A stretch of DNA of 64,000 nt from Epiperipatus broadwayi (lineage: Eukaryota > Onychophora > Udeonychophora > Euonychophora > Peripatidae): assembly GCA_028023455.1 (NCBI GenBank), contig JAQFVV010000030.1, positions 6,960,501 through 7,024,500 of the forward strand. Direction: 5' to 3'. Position 1 is the stretch's first letter; each line of letters starts with the position of its first letter. Shown piece by piece: positions 46,240 through 57,397 of this stretch. The notes below the pieces were generated by a model. The model saw nothing but the letters and a program-made list of their open reading frames with translations. It did no database searches and was not told the DNA's origin. The position numbers were made by a program, and so were the translations under genes.

Positions 46240-47650
46240 AATAATTTGTAAATTAAATTGTACTATATATATGTTTGGAGAAAAAAAAACATATAACAAC
46301 CATAAAATAAATATTGTTAAGTTGAATTAAATCATAAGATTCTATGAAATCAGGAAATGCCTTTTTATAGATTAAAAGGTGGTTGTTTTTTTTTTAGAGA
46401 ACTAGCAAACACATTTACTTATATGAATGTGCTTCTCTCCATCAATTTATTACTATATGATCTTTTTCATAACTTTGTTATTGTGTGTGATAATTATTTT
46501 TATTGATATGTATAATTTTAAATTAAATTGAATTGTAGATATGTAAATATATGTTGAAAGTTTAATATATATATATATAGGGTTCAATATCTGCAGATAT
46601 TTACCAAGGGGGCACCTGCATATTAATTAGTCAAGTTCTTATGTCTCTTGATTCTTAATATATATACAAAATATAAACTTATTAAATTTTATATAATAAT
46701 ATGCTATTAAAATAATTATTCTATTAAACTATTAATATTTTTTAAAAGAGGTAATTTAAAAAAATTATAAATCTAATTGATTTTTTTTTCCTTCAGTAAT
46801 TGAAGAGTTGGAAGGTATTATTATAAAGAAAAAAATTTGTAAATAATTGAAATTAATAAATATATAATTTATTTTCTTTTTTTTTATTGATTAGCATATA
46901 CAAATATTATTAGGTTAGAGTTCAGATTTAACAACTTTGTATTTTTTTCATTCATGGTTGAGAATGCTTAAAGAATGAAAGGATGAGTGAAATGAAGTGA
47001 GCAATTAACTGTTGCTAGAGGCCAACTGTAATTTTTGTGGCATTAGTAGATTTTTAAACATTTTATCTTGTTTTCTTGTCAAAATTATGATAATGATTAG
47101 AATTTATTACATTTAAAAGTGGAAAGTCTTTTTAACAGAATTACAATAAATTTTATACTGTATTATTTAATGAAATATTGTTCACTAAAGCAGTTTGGTC
47201 AAACATTTTATTTATCTTTGTTTTCCATATATAGACCATAAGCACTAGATTTCATTCTATATCTATGTTAACTATATAGTATGTAATATCTATAAATATA
47301 TAAATATTGAATGTATGACTTCTAAATTATGAAAAAAGAAAACCCAGCATATTTAAGCTATAGTATATATAAAAAAAAAGTCTTATTATTTATTTAAATT
47401 ATATTTTTTCATACAGTATTAGTTTTGTAAAATACAAATACGTTTTTTAAAAAAAAAACTCATAAATGTGATTAGGTTTTATGGTTATTTATGGAGAGGG
47501 GGAGATTTTATAAAATTTGTTACTATTTTAAATTATATCTTTATTTAAGTGAATTTAAAAAGAATGAGGAAGTATGGAGGTATTTACTATATCTATAAGA
47601 TATTACACATGGGGAAGAGAAAGGTTAATAACTCCGTGTGTGTAAAATAA
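46240..47650. other. AT-rich non-coding DNA
   Basis: No gene or recognisable element. Confidence 0.5.
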
Positions 47651-47659
47651 ATAAAAAAT

Positions 47660-47832
47660 CAGATATATTAATCTTTAACTGAGGTTTAAAGTTTATATCT
47701 GTGCTAGAGATAATCTCTAGTTTCGAAAATGATTAGTAATAATCATTATTGTATTTATCTGAAATGGATAGTGTCAAAGTTGTGAGTGGAGGAAATTTGA
47801 CAATGGTAAATGAAAATGTAACAATATTTTAA
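47660..47832 (+). repeat. Dispersed repeat copy 3
   Basis: It matches 34788-34955 almost base for base: AGATATATTAATCTTTAACT, CTAGAGATAATCTCTAG, the TAGTAATAATCATT palindrome, GTGTCAAAGTTGTGAGTGGA and GACAATGGTAAATGAAAATG. It is slightly longer than copy 2 near the left palindrome, with an extra TTTATATCTGTG. Confidence 0.8.
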
Positions 47833-47834
47833 AT

Positions 47835-50620
47835 TACCTATTTATTTATTAGTAATAGTTTATAAAAATACTGGCAAAGAAAGAAGAAATATGGGAAATC
47901 TGTGATTGAAGAAGTGAGAAAAATCATATCCAACTAGCAGTCTAGTTATCTAGCAATTATTAGATAGATAATGAAATTCTCAGATTAATCTGTATTGTTA
48001 ATAATCCTCTAGTAAAAAGAAAAAAAAAGTGAATCTTCTTCATTATTGTTTCATACCATTAACACCTTTTTAGACATTTTATCAATACTTTTATTTGTAT
48101 TATACTAACAGTTTCGACTGTCCAGCAGTCATCATCAGAGTTATTGTTAATTCTTTTACCAAAACTCAAAAATCAATACATAGGAAAAGAAGAAGTAGAA
48201 AATTATATTACTTCATTATTGTCCTGATCATAATTTATCTTTTGTGTAGGTATGTTCTCTGTTCAAAGACAGGTTGAATTATTTAGGCAAAAGAAATTGA
48301 TCATTATTATTAGTTGGCCATTGTGGTCTTTTTTAACAATTTATTTTAACATCTCACTTATATTGTAAATTTAAATAAGTCTAAGATGCAGTTTAGAAGA
48401 AGTTATAAAATCTAAAATTCAGTATCATAAGTCTCATAGAAATGAAATATATATATATTAGTATGATTAGAATTTTGTTTTACATAATTTTGTTTATTCA
48501 TTTATCTAAATGTAATTTATATTATAGTCAAGTTTACCTATAATAAACTTGAAATTTGAAAAGCAAATATTGTGATTTTTTGTTGTTGTTATAATGATAG
48601 AAATAACAAATTATTTACAACTCTATATTGTATGTTTGAAGTTAAACTTTTTTTTTGGATGTGTTATGTAATAAAATATGTACAAAGAAAACCTTCATAT
48701 TTTTTTTAGTTTCAATTTTTCATCATCCAATTTGAAAAAAAAATTCAATTCTCTTTTAATAAGTTCTTGTCATTGATGGAAATTAAGGTTGAAAAAGTAT
48801 TATTTTTTTATATATCACATTTATATTATGTATTGATTTTATTTACAAGAGAGATATTTTTCATTTTTATGTGAAACACTACATGACCAATAACAGAATT
48901 TAATAATCTTGAGGATTTCATCCTTTATAAAATTAAGAGACACTAAATTAACATTAGAAAATTTACAGAATGTAAAAATGTTAAAAAAATTCAAAGGTAT
49001 TTAATTTTTATAAATATCCATTAATCATTGAGCTCAGATTTTTGTTTTACTAATCCTTTATTATACAAACATTTATCTTATAGCTTACAGTTAAATAATT
49101 CTTTATAGATATTAATCTTTGATTATTTGAAAATAATGAGGGTTTATTGTAAGTATTTGGACAATTTAGACAGGCTTTTGCTTCATTCTCTATAATTATG
49201 TTCACAAGCTATATTTAGTATAAGCAAATGTTTTATTTTTGTAAATTATTTTAATGGAATCATGTAACAGTAAAGTAACACTTATTGAATGTGTAGTGAT
49301 TACCAATATATATATACATTTTACTATCCTATTTAAAAAATAAAAGATTTTTTTGATGTGACATTCAAAAGAATATTAAAAAGGAAGATAAAATGTCTGT
49401 ATGTAAAGAATGTTGCAACTGTAGTACAAAGGAAAAGCATGGAAATAATTTAAACATTGTATTTTTCTGATTTTTTTGTTTTATTATTATGTTTTTTTTT
49501 ACTTCACTATTATTAAGGTTATAAAAATTTAGGTATAAGTTATACTTATTTTTGGAAATAAATATATATGATCAAAAATAACATAAAGGAGCTAAATGTG
49601 AAGGACTAAAGTAGGTCAGTTTATAGTTTATTTGAGATTTTCTTGAATCGTCAGTTTAGAATTTTTATTTAACCAATAAATTAACTATGAACATTTAAAC
49701 TTCTACAAGACATAACCCACAATGAATAATATTTCTGTAGTGCGGTTTTCACTACACCACTCTCACTCAAGATAGGGACTGATTTTTATCTGCTTTTAAT
49801 ACTTTGTAGAACAATATAAATAATCAAAAACATATGGCCAAAGATATGTGAAAAATTATTAAAATAACTCGCAAGTTATATTATGCCTTTCCTTTTTTTT
49901 AAGTGGGGAGAGTGGCACTACTGTATGGAGAGTTTTGCCTGCTTTAATAAGTAGGAAGAGGGGAGGGGGGCAGCTATACAAAGTAAAATGATTATTAACT
50001 CAGGAATATTAAGATCAATTTTGATGTTGGTTCTATTTTTTCATGTATAATATAATTCTGGGAAAAGATTTTAAGGATAGTTAATTTTAATAGCAGGACA
50101 ATCCTAGGGCAAAAGTATATATTTGAAAGGAAAAATGCATAGGAAATATAAATTCTAATAATATTTTTAGTGCAGATTTGATTGAAGTTATCTAAATTTA
50201 TCCAAAAAATTAAGATTTCCCCTCAATACTCAAATTTATTAGGTTCAAAATTTTTACTATTATAAATCGACTGATAATAACTTACTAACAATATTTTGTA
50301 TTTCTATATCAAATAAGTGATTTAAAATTACAGTATAATTTTTGTTGTACGTTATATCTATAACAAACAAACTAAAATCTTTTTTTTATAAAAGAAGAAA
50401 ATAGTACATTGGTCATAATATATTAAAAAAAAAAAGAAAAATAAGTAATTTGATAGAATTGTTAATTAATGTATTATGAATATTTTTTAAAGACTATTTT
50501 GTTTCTAGAATTTTAATGTTGAATATGCACCAATAATTTTTGAATATGTGTAATATTAAAATAATTTATTATTTAAATATATATGTATAAAGGTGATGTT
50601 AATTATTATGCATATTTTAT
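47835..50620. other. AT-rich DNA upstream of the first recognised formin exon
   Basis: No upstream exon of the formin was recognised. Since the first exon seen starts mid-codon behind an acceptor site, at least the right part of this stretch is intron. 48100-48140 (GTTTCGACTGTCCAGCAGTC and following) and 49735-49790 are less AT-rich and may be transposon remnants. 49917-49950 is a fragment of the hairpin element at 43834. The plus-strand frame at 48095-48277 matches nothing I know. Confidence 0.5.
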
Positions 50621-50626
50621 CTTTAG

Positions 50627-50694
50627 AAAAACTACTCACATCTACAGGCAGGGAATTACGGCGTGCCTTATTTTCTCTTAAGCAAATATTTCAG
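50627..50694 (+). CDS. FHOD exon a (68 bp)
   Basis: Acceptor ATTTTATCTTTAG precedes it and donor CAG|GTAATT follows. The first two bases complete a codon from the previous exon; a G there would give Glu. The remaining 22 codons read [20 protein letters not shown] and FQ. Vertebrate FHOD3 has [20 protein letters not shown] at this point, so the match is unmistakable. It ends in phase 0. The intron after it is only 102 bp. Confidence 0.94.
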
Positions 50695-53600
50695 GTAATT
50701 CTAGCGCACTTATAAATAAAAAAATTAAATTGATTAATCCAAATGTAAATCATATATATTTTATTTGTATTTAATTTTTTATTATTTTCATTTTAGGATG
50801 ATAAAGACCTGGTGCATGAGTTTGTTCAGAACGACGGTCTCGACTGCCTCATGAAAGTTGGAGCAGATGCTGACCAAAATTATCAAAATTATATACTCAG
50901 AGGTGAGATTTGTTGATGATGTTATTGCTAACATTAACAGTTTTTAAAATTTTAATTATATTTTAAATATGCGAATTTAAAAATTTATAAAGAATGTATA
51001 CTTGAATTAATATTTTTGAATATTAATTTTTTATATCGTAAATGATAAAAATTATGAGTATGTAAATTTGAATCGTGGATAACGGAATCCAGATTTTGAG
51101 CATGATATGAGAAATTCAGAGCAGAAGATTACATACATTTATGTGAATGAATCATTATATGGAAATAACAGCATGCAATATATGAGTAAATATATATATA
51201 TATGTATATAATGATATCTGACTTCATAATTTTGTTATTGTAAATACATTGCTAGATTTTTAACTACATTAATAATGAACTGAATTTTCTTGTAATGAAA
51301 ATTTAATATAATATTTTTATATTTACTAAATATTGAAGGAAAGTTATAACTTTATATATATATCAATAAATAAAATATATATATATCAATAAATTTTAGA
51401 TTAAATAAGAATTTTAAATAATAACAAGAAATATGATTTGTATATGTTAAGAGCTGAATTTTTGAAAATTTAAAATGTATACAAATTGCATATTAGGTTT
51501 TATATTATAAGAAAATTTCAATTCCTTTTTATGTTAAAAGTTAGTAAAATATTAATAATAAAATTATGAGGTCAGAAATTACTAATATTGCCCAAAAGAG
51601 ATATTTATAGATGTTATTTTTATTTATAAGTTCATTTATGTAAGTTAACTTTTACTCTGACTTTCTTATATTTTAGTTCAAAATTTGGATTCAGTCATCC
51701 ACTGTTCAAATTAACACATTATTTTATTATATTAGTTTTAATAAATCAAGATTATTCTATAAAGATCATATAGAATTAATAGCACTTGTTTTATTACTTT
51801 GAAATAATTCCTTAAAAGTTGTATAGATTAAATCGACTGCAGAATTTGCTGGTAATTGATAAGAAAGTTTTTGATTCTTCTCTGAGACCTTTGAAGAGCT
51901 AATCAGGACAAATTCCTAATATTTACATCATACATTTTTTTGCAGCTGTTATTATTATGCGATTATTTGTATACCAAACAAACATGAATGGGTTATTCAC
52001 TAACATAGATTAGTCAGAATAGTAAGTTTATTGACTTTGGAAGAAATAATTTAGTATTAAAAGAAAGGGGAGATGTATATTTGGAATAACAAGAAGTTGA
52101 TCAAAGCAAAATGCTTGAAACAAAGAACAAACAGACTTCTTTGATATTATTTAGAGAATTACTAAAGCTGAAGCGGATGTATTTCTAGAAGAGATTACAA
52201 TTGATGTGTAAGTGAATAAAATAGATTCCAACAGATTGCAAAAGATCTAGAAAGAGACCACATATGAAATGGAATGGATAATATAAGCTTGCTGTTGTGA
52301 TGTGAAAAAAAGAGGCTATGGATTGAAGAAACAGGATTATATTTGATGAGAACTTCATCCTGGTTGAAAATGATAATGATGAATGTGTATATAAGTGTTG
52401 TTTTTTTTTTGTGACTGATGTTTTTTGACTTTTCTTAAGCATGCAAATTATCATTGACAAAATTTCAAAATCTTTATGTAAATTTTTATGTGCTAATTTT
52501 TAAAATCATTTCTAGAGAAATAATTCTCATTTGTTCATTATCTATATTATGAACAGTTTGAAATTCATTTAATAATTTTACTTTTTTTTATATATATAAA
52601 AAATATGTATTTCTTACTGAAAAAGTATAAATGAAATAGAATTTAATATATATGAAATGAGAATTTATTATTTAAAGAATATTAAGTGCAGTCAGAATTG
52701 GTGGAAGGATGAGTAGCGAGATTCCATCCTATTTACTAGATAAAAGTATTTAACATTAGTTTTGAAATACACCTGGGTCTCTTTTTACGCGGACTTATTT
52801 AACACGATTTTGAAGTTATGCAATTCACGTTATACCGGAAGTCGAACTCCGATAATGCGCCATTACTTTAAATAATAAATTTCATGCACTTACATCATAT
52901 TGAAAGTAATAGCACATTATTGGAATTCGACTTTCATCTTAGTAATTTCAATATTTTCAGTGCTTTATAATAGTAAGATTTTATGCAATAATGAAATTAA
53001 AATCATGATTTCCACATTTTATGTATACACATATTAAATTTTCCAAGATTATAATGTAAATTTGTTCAAACATTGTGCGTGTTAATTTTGCATTTTAAAT
53101 CACATTCTGTTTTTGCTTTTTAAAAAAGAATGTAATCAATTATTAATCATTTAGTGTCTGCAAGTTTATTTTTAAAAGGTGAGTAATAGCAGTGGGCACA
53201 ATTAAAATTGAAAATTAAAGACAAAAATAAGAATTTAATTTTTAGTTGTTAGATTAATTACTTATTACGTTGTCACCAGAAAACCATTAATTAACACAAC
53301 ATGAGTTGTATTTCATCTTGTGAAGAATTTGATTTTTTTATCAGTTTGCAAACGAACCTGTTTACCGGCAAATAGCGATAATAATTAAAACGTGTATAAA
53401 AAAATATAAATTACTGTAAATTATGCATAAAAATATATTGTTTTGAATAAAATTAAATATTATAGTTAAAAAAAGTTTGTCTTGTATCAATTTTTTTCAA
53501 ATTTGAAACTTTTTATTAGTCATATTTTATTTCCTTATTTTTGTTTTGCACAAATTTTAAAGTAATTTTACGTTGGTGCTTTGCTTTTACGCGATTTTTG

Positions 53601-56600
53601 AAAAATCACAGTCCGTATCCCCCCTTTTTCAAGGTAAGTTACGTCTATTTTTGCACGATTTTGTTTGCGCGTGTTTTCTGAGGAACCTATCTATCGCGTA
53701 AAACGAGACCCAGGTGTATTAAGTATTAAGAAAAGGTAAAAGAAAAATCACTATATAAAAGAAAGTCCTCAATCAATAATTATGATGAAACACCTTGAAG
53801 AAAATTGAATAATCCCTTATGTGGTAAAATGAATATACAAATGTTAATAAAATAGTTGAATATGATGAAATATTTATTTATAAAGCAGAAGGAATTAAAG
53901 CAAATTCAGCAGAGCAGCAACAATAATAATAACTGTAGAATAGGTAATGATCAATAATAGAATAATAAAAAAAAAAGTTAAGGGATGAATTAAGAAGTTA
54001 AATCTTTGATTAGACAAACTGCATGAGTTTGAAAAGTCTATAGTAAGGAAAGAGTGAACTCAAATATTCCACCAATAAGTTCATCTTTGTTTTAAGTAAG
54101 AAGTTGAATGGGAGTGAAATACATTTTCGTCTTAATTTTTGAAAAACAATTGGGTCAATAGCAGACTAACATTAAAATTAACACCGATTAATGAAAGAAA
54201 ATTGAAGGAGTTTTAAAGAATCTTTAAGTCAATAATTAGTTTGATTAACATTTTTAGAATTAAGTCAAGATTGAGTTTTAGAAGAATTAATTTAACATTA
54301 TGTTAAATTTTTGAAGATCAGCATTTAATGGAAAGGCAAAGGTTTTTAATTACTATAGAGACAACATTTGATAATTAGTCCTAAAAGATAAATTGGAAGT
54401 TAGTGTGCTATCCATCAGCAAAATCGTAGATATGATTAGATGTAATAGAAAAGATATTTTTATAAAAAAGAAAAGAGACAAAAAAGTAGGATAGCATTCT
54501 GGGAAACAATAGCATTTAGGAAGGCTGTTATTATGAACTATTCAACTTAACAGAAAAAAAGAACTAGATATTAATTTACAGAAATCAAATAGATGGCAAT
54601 ATGAAGGAAGCTTACTAAGAGATGCTGCTTAGAACATTTAGTCAAATGCCTGGGAAATATGCAAAATAATTCTGAGAGTTTTCCCATATTTTTTAGTTAT
54701 AAATTAAAAAAATATTACACTTGCCATTTATTTTTATTTTAATAAATATAATATTTTGAATAATTCTTTCTAAGAAATTATACTCAACTTGATAATAATG
54801 TTTTAAAAATTATCTTCATATTTTCTCAATCAGTCTTTATATATGTCATATTTCTATTTTATTTTTTTAGCACTTGGTCAAGTGATGTTATATGTAGATG
54901 GTATGAATGGTGTTATTGAACATAATGAAACCATTCAGTGGCTTTATTCTCTTCTAGCATCCAAGGTAAAAAAACAACATAAATATGCATGAACGAGCTG
55001 TAAATTGTTTTAAGATATTATGTTTTTTTAAAAATCTCATATATTTTGAAGGCATGCTTATATTTATTAGTTTATTTTTTGAGAGATGTAAGTATGTTTA
55101 GTAGATAAAAAATTTATTAGTCAAAAAATAGTTAGACAGATTTATGCAGATCTTTATGGTAGTGTCTTATTATAATAAATTAAAAAACTATATGTAGAAC
55201 TACAATAGATTGTTTGTAATTGGTCTGGCAAGTTTATTTTTATGCATTATGATACTCATTTTTATAGAATATATAATTATATAATGCCTTTACATATTGC
55301 ATTTTTGAAAGCATAGAATACCTTGCTCATTTGTTATAATCTGAAAATATAAAACTCAAAGGGATAAATAAAATATTAATAGTTATATAATATATAATAA
55401 CATTTATAAAAGAAATTGACGTTTTACTATATATATATATATATTGATTCTTTAAGCTTCTTCGTTGCACTATATGTGTGATCTTTATTTATAAAGAAAC
55501 AAAAGGTCAAATTTCGTTTAGTGATAATAGTTGTTTTTGATATATGAAATTAATTTTATCCAGAAAATTATGCATTGTGTGTCTATTTATATTAAAGTAA
55601 TACGGTGTCTCCTCTAGCTTAATTTAATAACATTTGACAGTAGCAACTCACTTCACATGACTATTGATAAGTCTTCTATGTAAATATAAGCAATCAATTG
55701 TTTTCTTCACTAGGAATATGGGTTCAAAATTGTTTGAAAACTTAAGTCATTAATTTGAAGATCGTGACAGAAATTGCCTAACTAATAAACATAAACTATT
55801 ACGGACATCATTGTAGTATAAAAATTAAATATTTATTGATTATTCATGGCTCATAAATCACTGCTATCAAATATAACTTAAATGTTAAGAGAAGAATCAT
55901 TGTGTTATTTTGTTTTTGTTATTGTCCAAATCTAAGTTACCAATATTACTAAAATATATATTTTCCGATTTAGATTCAGTCCTATATATTTATATAGACA
56001 GATGTGCTTCTGCCCATAATCTTAAGAAAACAATTGAAAATTAAAACTGCTAGGTTGAATAGCATAATATACATAAAAGATGAATGCTAAATGGCTATAA
56101 TGTGAAATAGTGCTGTCCATTAAGGAAGACCATTTGGTACTGTTTTCTGGCATCTATTGGTTATCCATGCTTTTGTAGAAATGTCATAAGCAGAATAATG
56201 GAAAGTGGATTGTTGCTGTCAACTGTATGTGCTTGTATGTTTATATATGCGCATGTATATGTCTTTGTATTACACATATATATATAGATTACGCACACAT
56301 TTACATGCATATATTGATTACTTTAAAATAAAGAATTTTTAGTTGCTTGGAATATTATGTAACATTTGAGTACTGGAAGTGACAGTAATCTTTAGTTCAT
56401 TAACACACACAGGACTACTATTACTAATTTTCTAGAAATGATCAATATATAGAATTAAATAATATAAAATGTCATGTCCTACATAGTTTATGCAGTATTA
56501 CAAAGTTAACTCTAAAGCACAAGGTTTATGAATCACAGTTGTCATTCCAGGTACTCTTAACTTCATTAGAAACTTCTGAACAGTAAATCATTTGAGTATT

Positions 56601-57397
56601 TTTATTTTGATAACATAATATTGCCATATTTTCCAAAAAAAAATGTACATTAATAATAGCAAAATTTAATGGTAATCATTAATTAGAGCCTTAGACATTT
56701 TCTCTGCTAAAGATATGTAGTAATCATCGATTCTGAATTAAATTGAAAACTTTTTTTTTTCTTAGTTTTTAATTTAGTCTTTATTAAGAAAGATTAATAT
56801 AATTTCATTCCACACACAACTTTTTGAAGAAAATTAATAGTATAATACAAATTACTTGTAAATATCTTAATATAATTAACAGACTTTTTGTTTTATGATG
56901 GGAATCTAATATTAAGTTTAAATTTCATTATTTAATTTTTTAAATATTTTAATAATAATAATAATAGTTATGAAATATAATAATAGAAATATATATTGTT
57001 TATTACGTAAGCTTAATTTTTTTTGTTTGTACGTTTTAGTCAATTATTTTTGAATATGTTTATATTTATGTTTGTATGTTCATGTATGTTTATATATGCT
57101 TAGATATTTCCATCTGCATTTGTTTAGAAAACTTAACATTTATATGTAATATATAAGTGAAATTCTTTACAATTAAATTTTTTTATACTAAAATAAAGGT
57201 ATTTTCTTATTTGAATAAAATTTATATGTCTAAGTATGATCATAAAATGTTTTTTATCATTATGTAATGTTATAACTGTTTCATTTTTAAGACGTCTATA
57301 AACTGTTTGAATCAATGGTTATATTGTTATGTGATGTTTTAATGTTTTTTTTTCTTTTTTCTATTCTTTTGTTTTATTGCACGACAAGGCCTATAGG
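50627..57397 (+). CDS. FHOD3-like: FHOD-type formin, partial gene: exons of the N-terminal GBD/FH3 region
   Basis: Three consecutive exons (50627-50694, 50797-50902, 54871-54965) and a probable microexon (57389-57397) join in frame. They encode a contiguous segment of about 93 residues matching the FH3/armadillo-like region of FHOD1/FHOD3/FHOS. Diagnostic blocks are [38 protein letters not shown] and [15 protein letters not shown]. In known FHOD proteins this region follows the GTPase-binding domain and takes part in localisation and autoinhibition; the actin-nucleating FH1-FH2 part lies further downstream and is not in this window. FHOD formins organise stress-fibre and sarcomeric actin. Exon phases, GT-AG sites and pyrimidine tracts all agree, so this looks like an intact host gene. 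Whether it is nearer FHOD1 or FHOD3 cannot be decided; the identity looks closer to FHOD3. Confidence 0.93.
50797..50902 (+). CDS. FHOD exon b (106 bp)
   Basis: Acceptor ATTTTCATTTTAG and donor AGAG|GTGAGA. It encodes 35 codons plus one base: [20 protein letters not shown] followed by [15 protein letters not shown]. This is the armadillo-like FH3 helix region conserved from invertebrates to man, with few substitutions. It ends in phase 1; the lone G combines with CA of the next exon to give Ala. The GC content of the exon is clearly above that of its introns. Confidence 0.96.
52100..52400 (+). pseudogene. LINE A C-terminal tail inside FHOD intron
   Basis: Plus-strand [15 protein letters not shown] (about 52130-52175) and [13 protein letters not shown] (about 52235-52280) correspond to the end of RTE/Jockey-like ORF2 proteins, TxIxxRIxxLKWxWAGHIAR...KRSRGRPxxRWxDDI. 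The second piece leads on to an MRTSSWLK-type end. The same C-terminal region is present, degraded, on the minus strand near 62430-62620. The antisense frame at 52185-52460 is its shadow. Confidence 0.5.
52770..53716. mobile_element. Non-autonomous pogo/Tigger-like element, 947 bp, TA target
   Basis: The terminal repeats are CACCTGGGTCTCTTTTTACG (plus CG) and its inverse ending GAGACCCAGGTG, with one mismatch in 22. Both ends abut TA (52768-52769 and 53717-53718). The CxxTTTTTACGCG style terminus and TA duplication are typical of pogo/Tigger. A second inverted pair lies inside, 52847-52880 against 52904-52938 (AGTCGAACTCCGATAATG and inverse). No transposase. It sits in the 3.97-kb FHOD intron between exons b and c. 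Confidence 0.85.
53730..54700 (+). other. Unassigned, purine-rich plus-strand sequence within FHOD intron
   Basis: The plus strand is A/G-rich with many AGA/GAA codon-like triplets, resembling the decayed LINE coding in 30-31 kb. I could not find an RT or endonuclease motif. It is listed as a possible transposon remnant only. Confidence 0.3.
54871..54965 (+). CDS. FHOD exon c (95 bp)
   Basis: Acceptor TTTTATTTTTTTAG and donor AAG|GTAAAA. With the G from exon b it gives 32 codons: [20 protein letters not shown] then [12 protein letters not shown]. Human FHOD3 differs at only a few of these positions. It ends in phase 0 at the Lys that in vertebrates precedes F/S-R-LVVKTALK, so the next coding base pairs should lead into an RLVVK-like block. 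Confidence 0.96.
54966..57388 (+). other. FHOD intron between exon c and the microexon
   Basis: 2,423 bp of AT-rich sequence with TA microsatellites (55427-55444, 56275-56285). No transposon family is recognised. It ends in the strong pyrimidine tract before 57389. Confidence 0.55.
57389..57397 (+). CDS. Candidate 9-nt FHOD microexon
   Basis: A long pyrimidine tract (about 57338-57380) ends in GCACGACAAG, the first AG after the tract. Nine bases GCCTATAGG are then followed by a consensus donor, AGG|GTAAGT. Read in phase 0 after exon c this gives Ala-Tyr-Arg. The known FHOD proteins continue SK-F-R-LVVK or S-L-S-R-LVVK, so an Arg next to LVVK would fit. The next exon is not in the window and the microexon could be alternative, so this remains inference. 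Confidence 0.6.
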
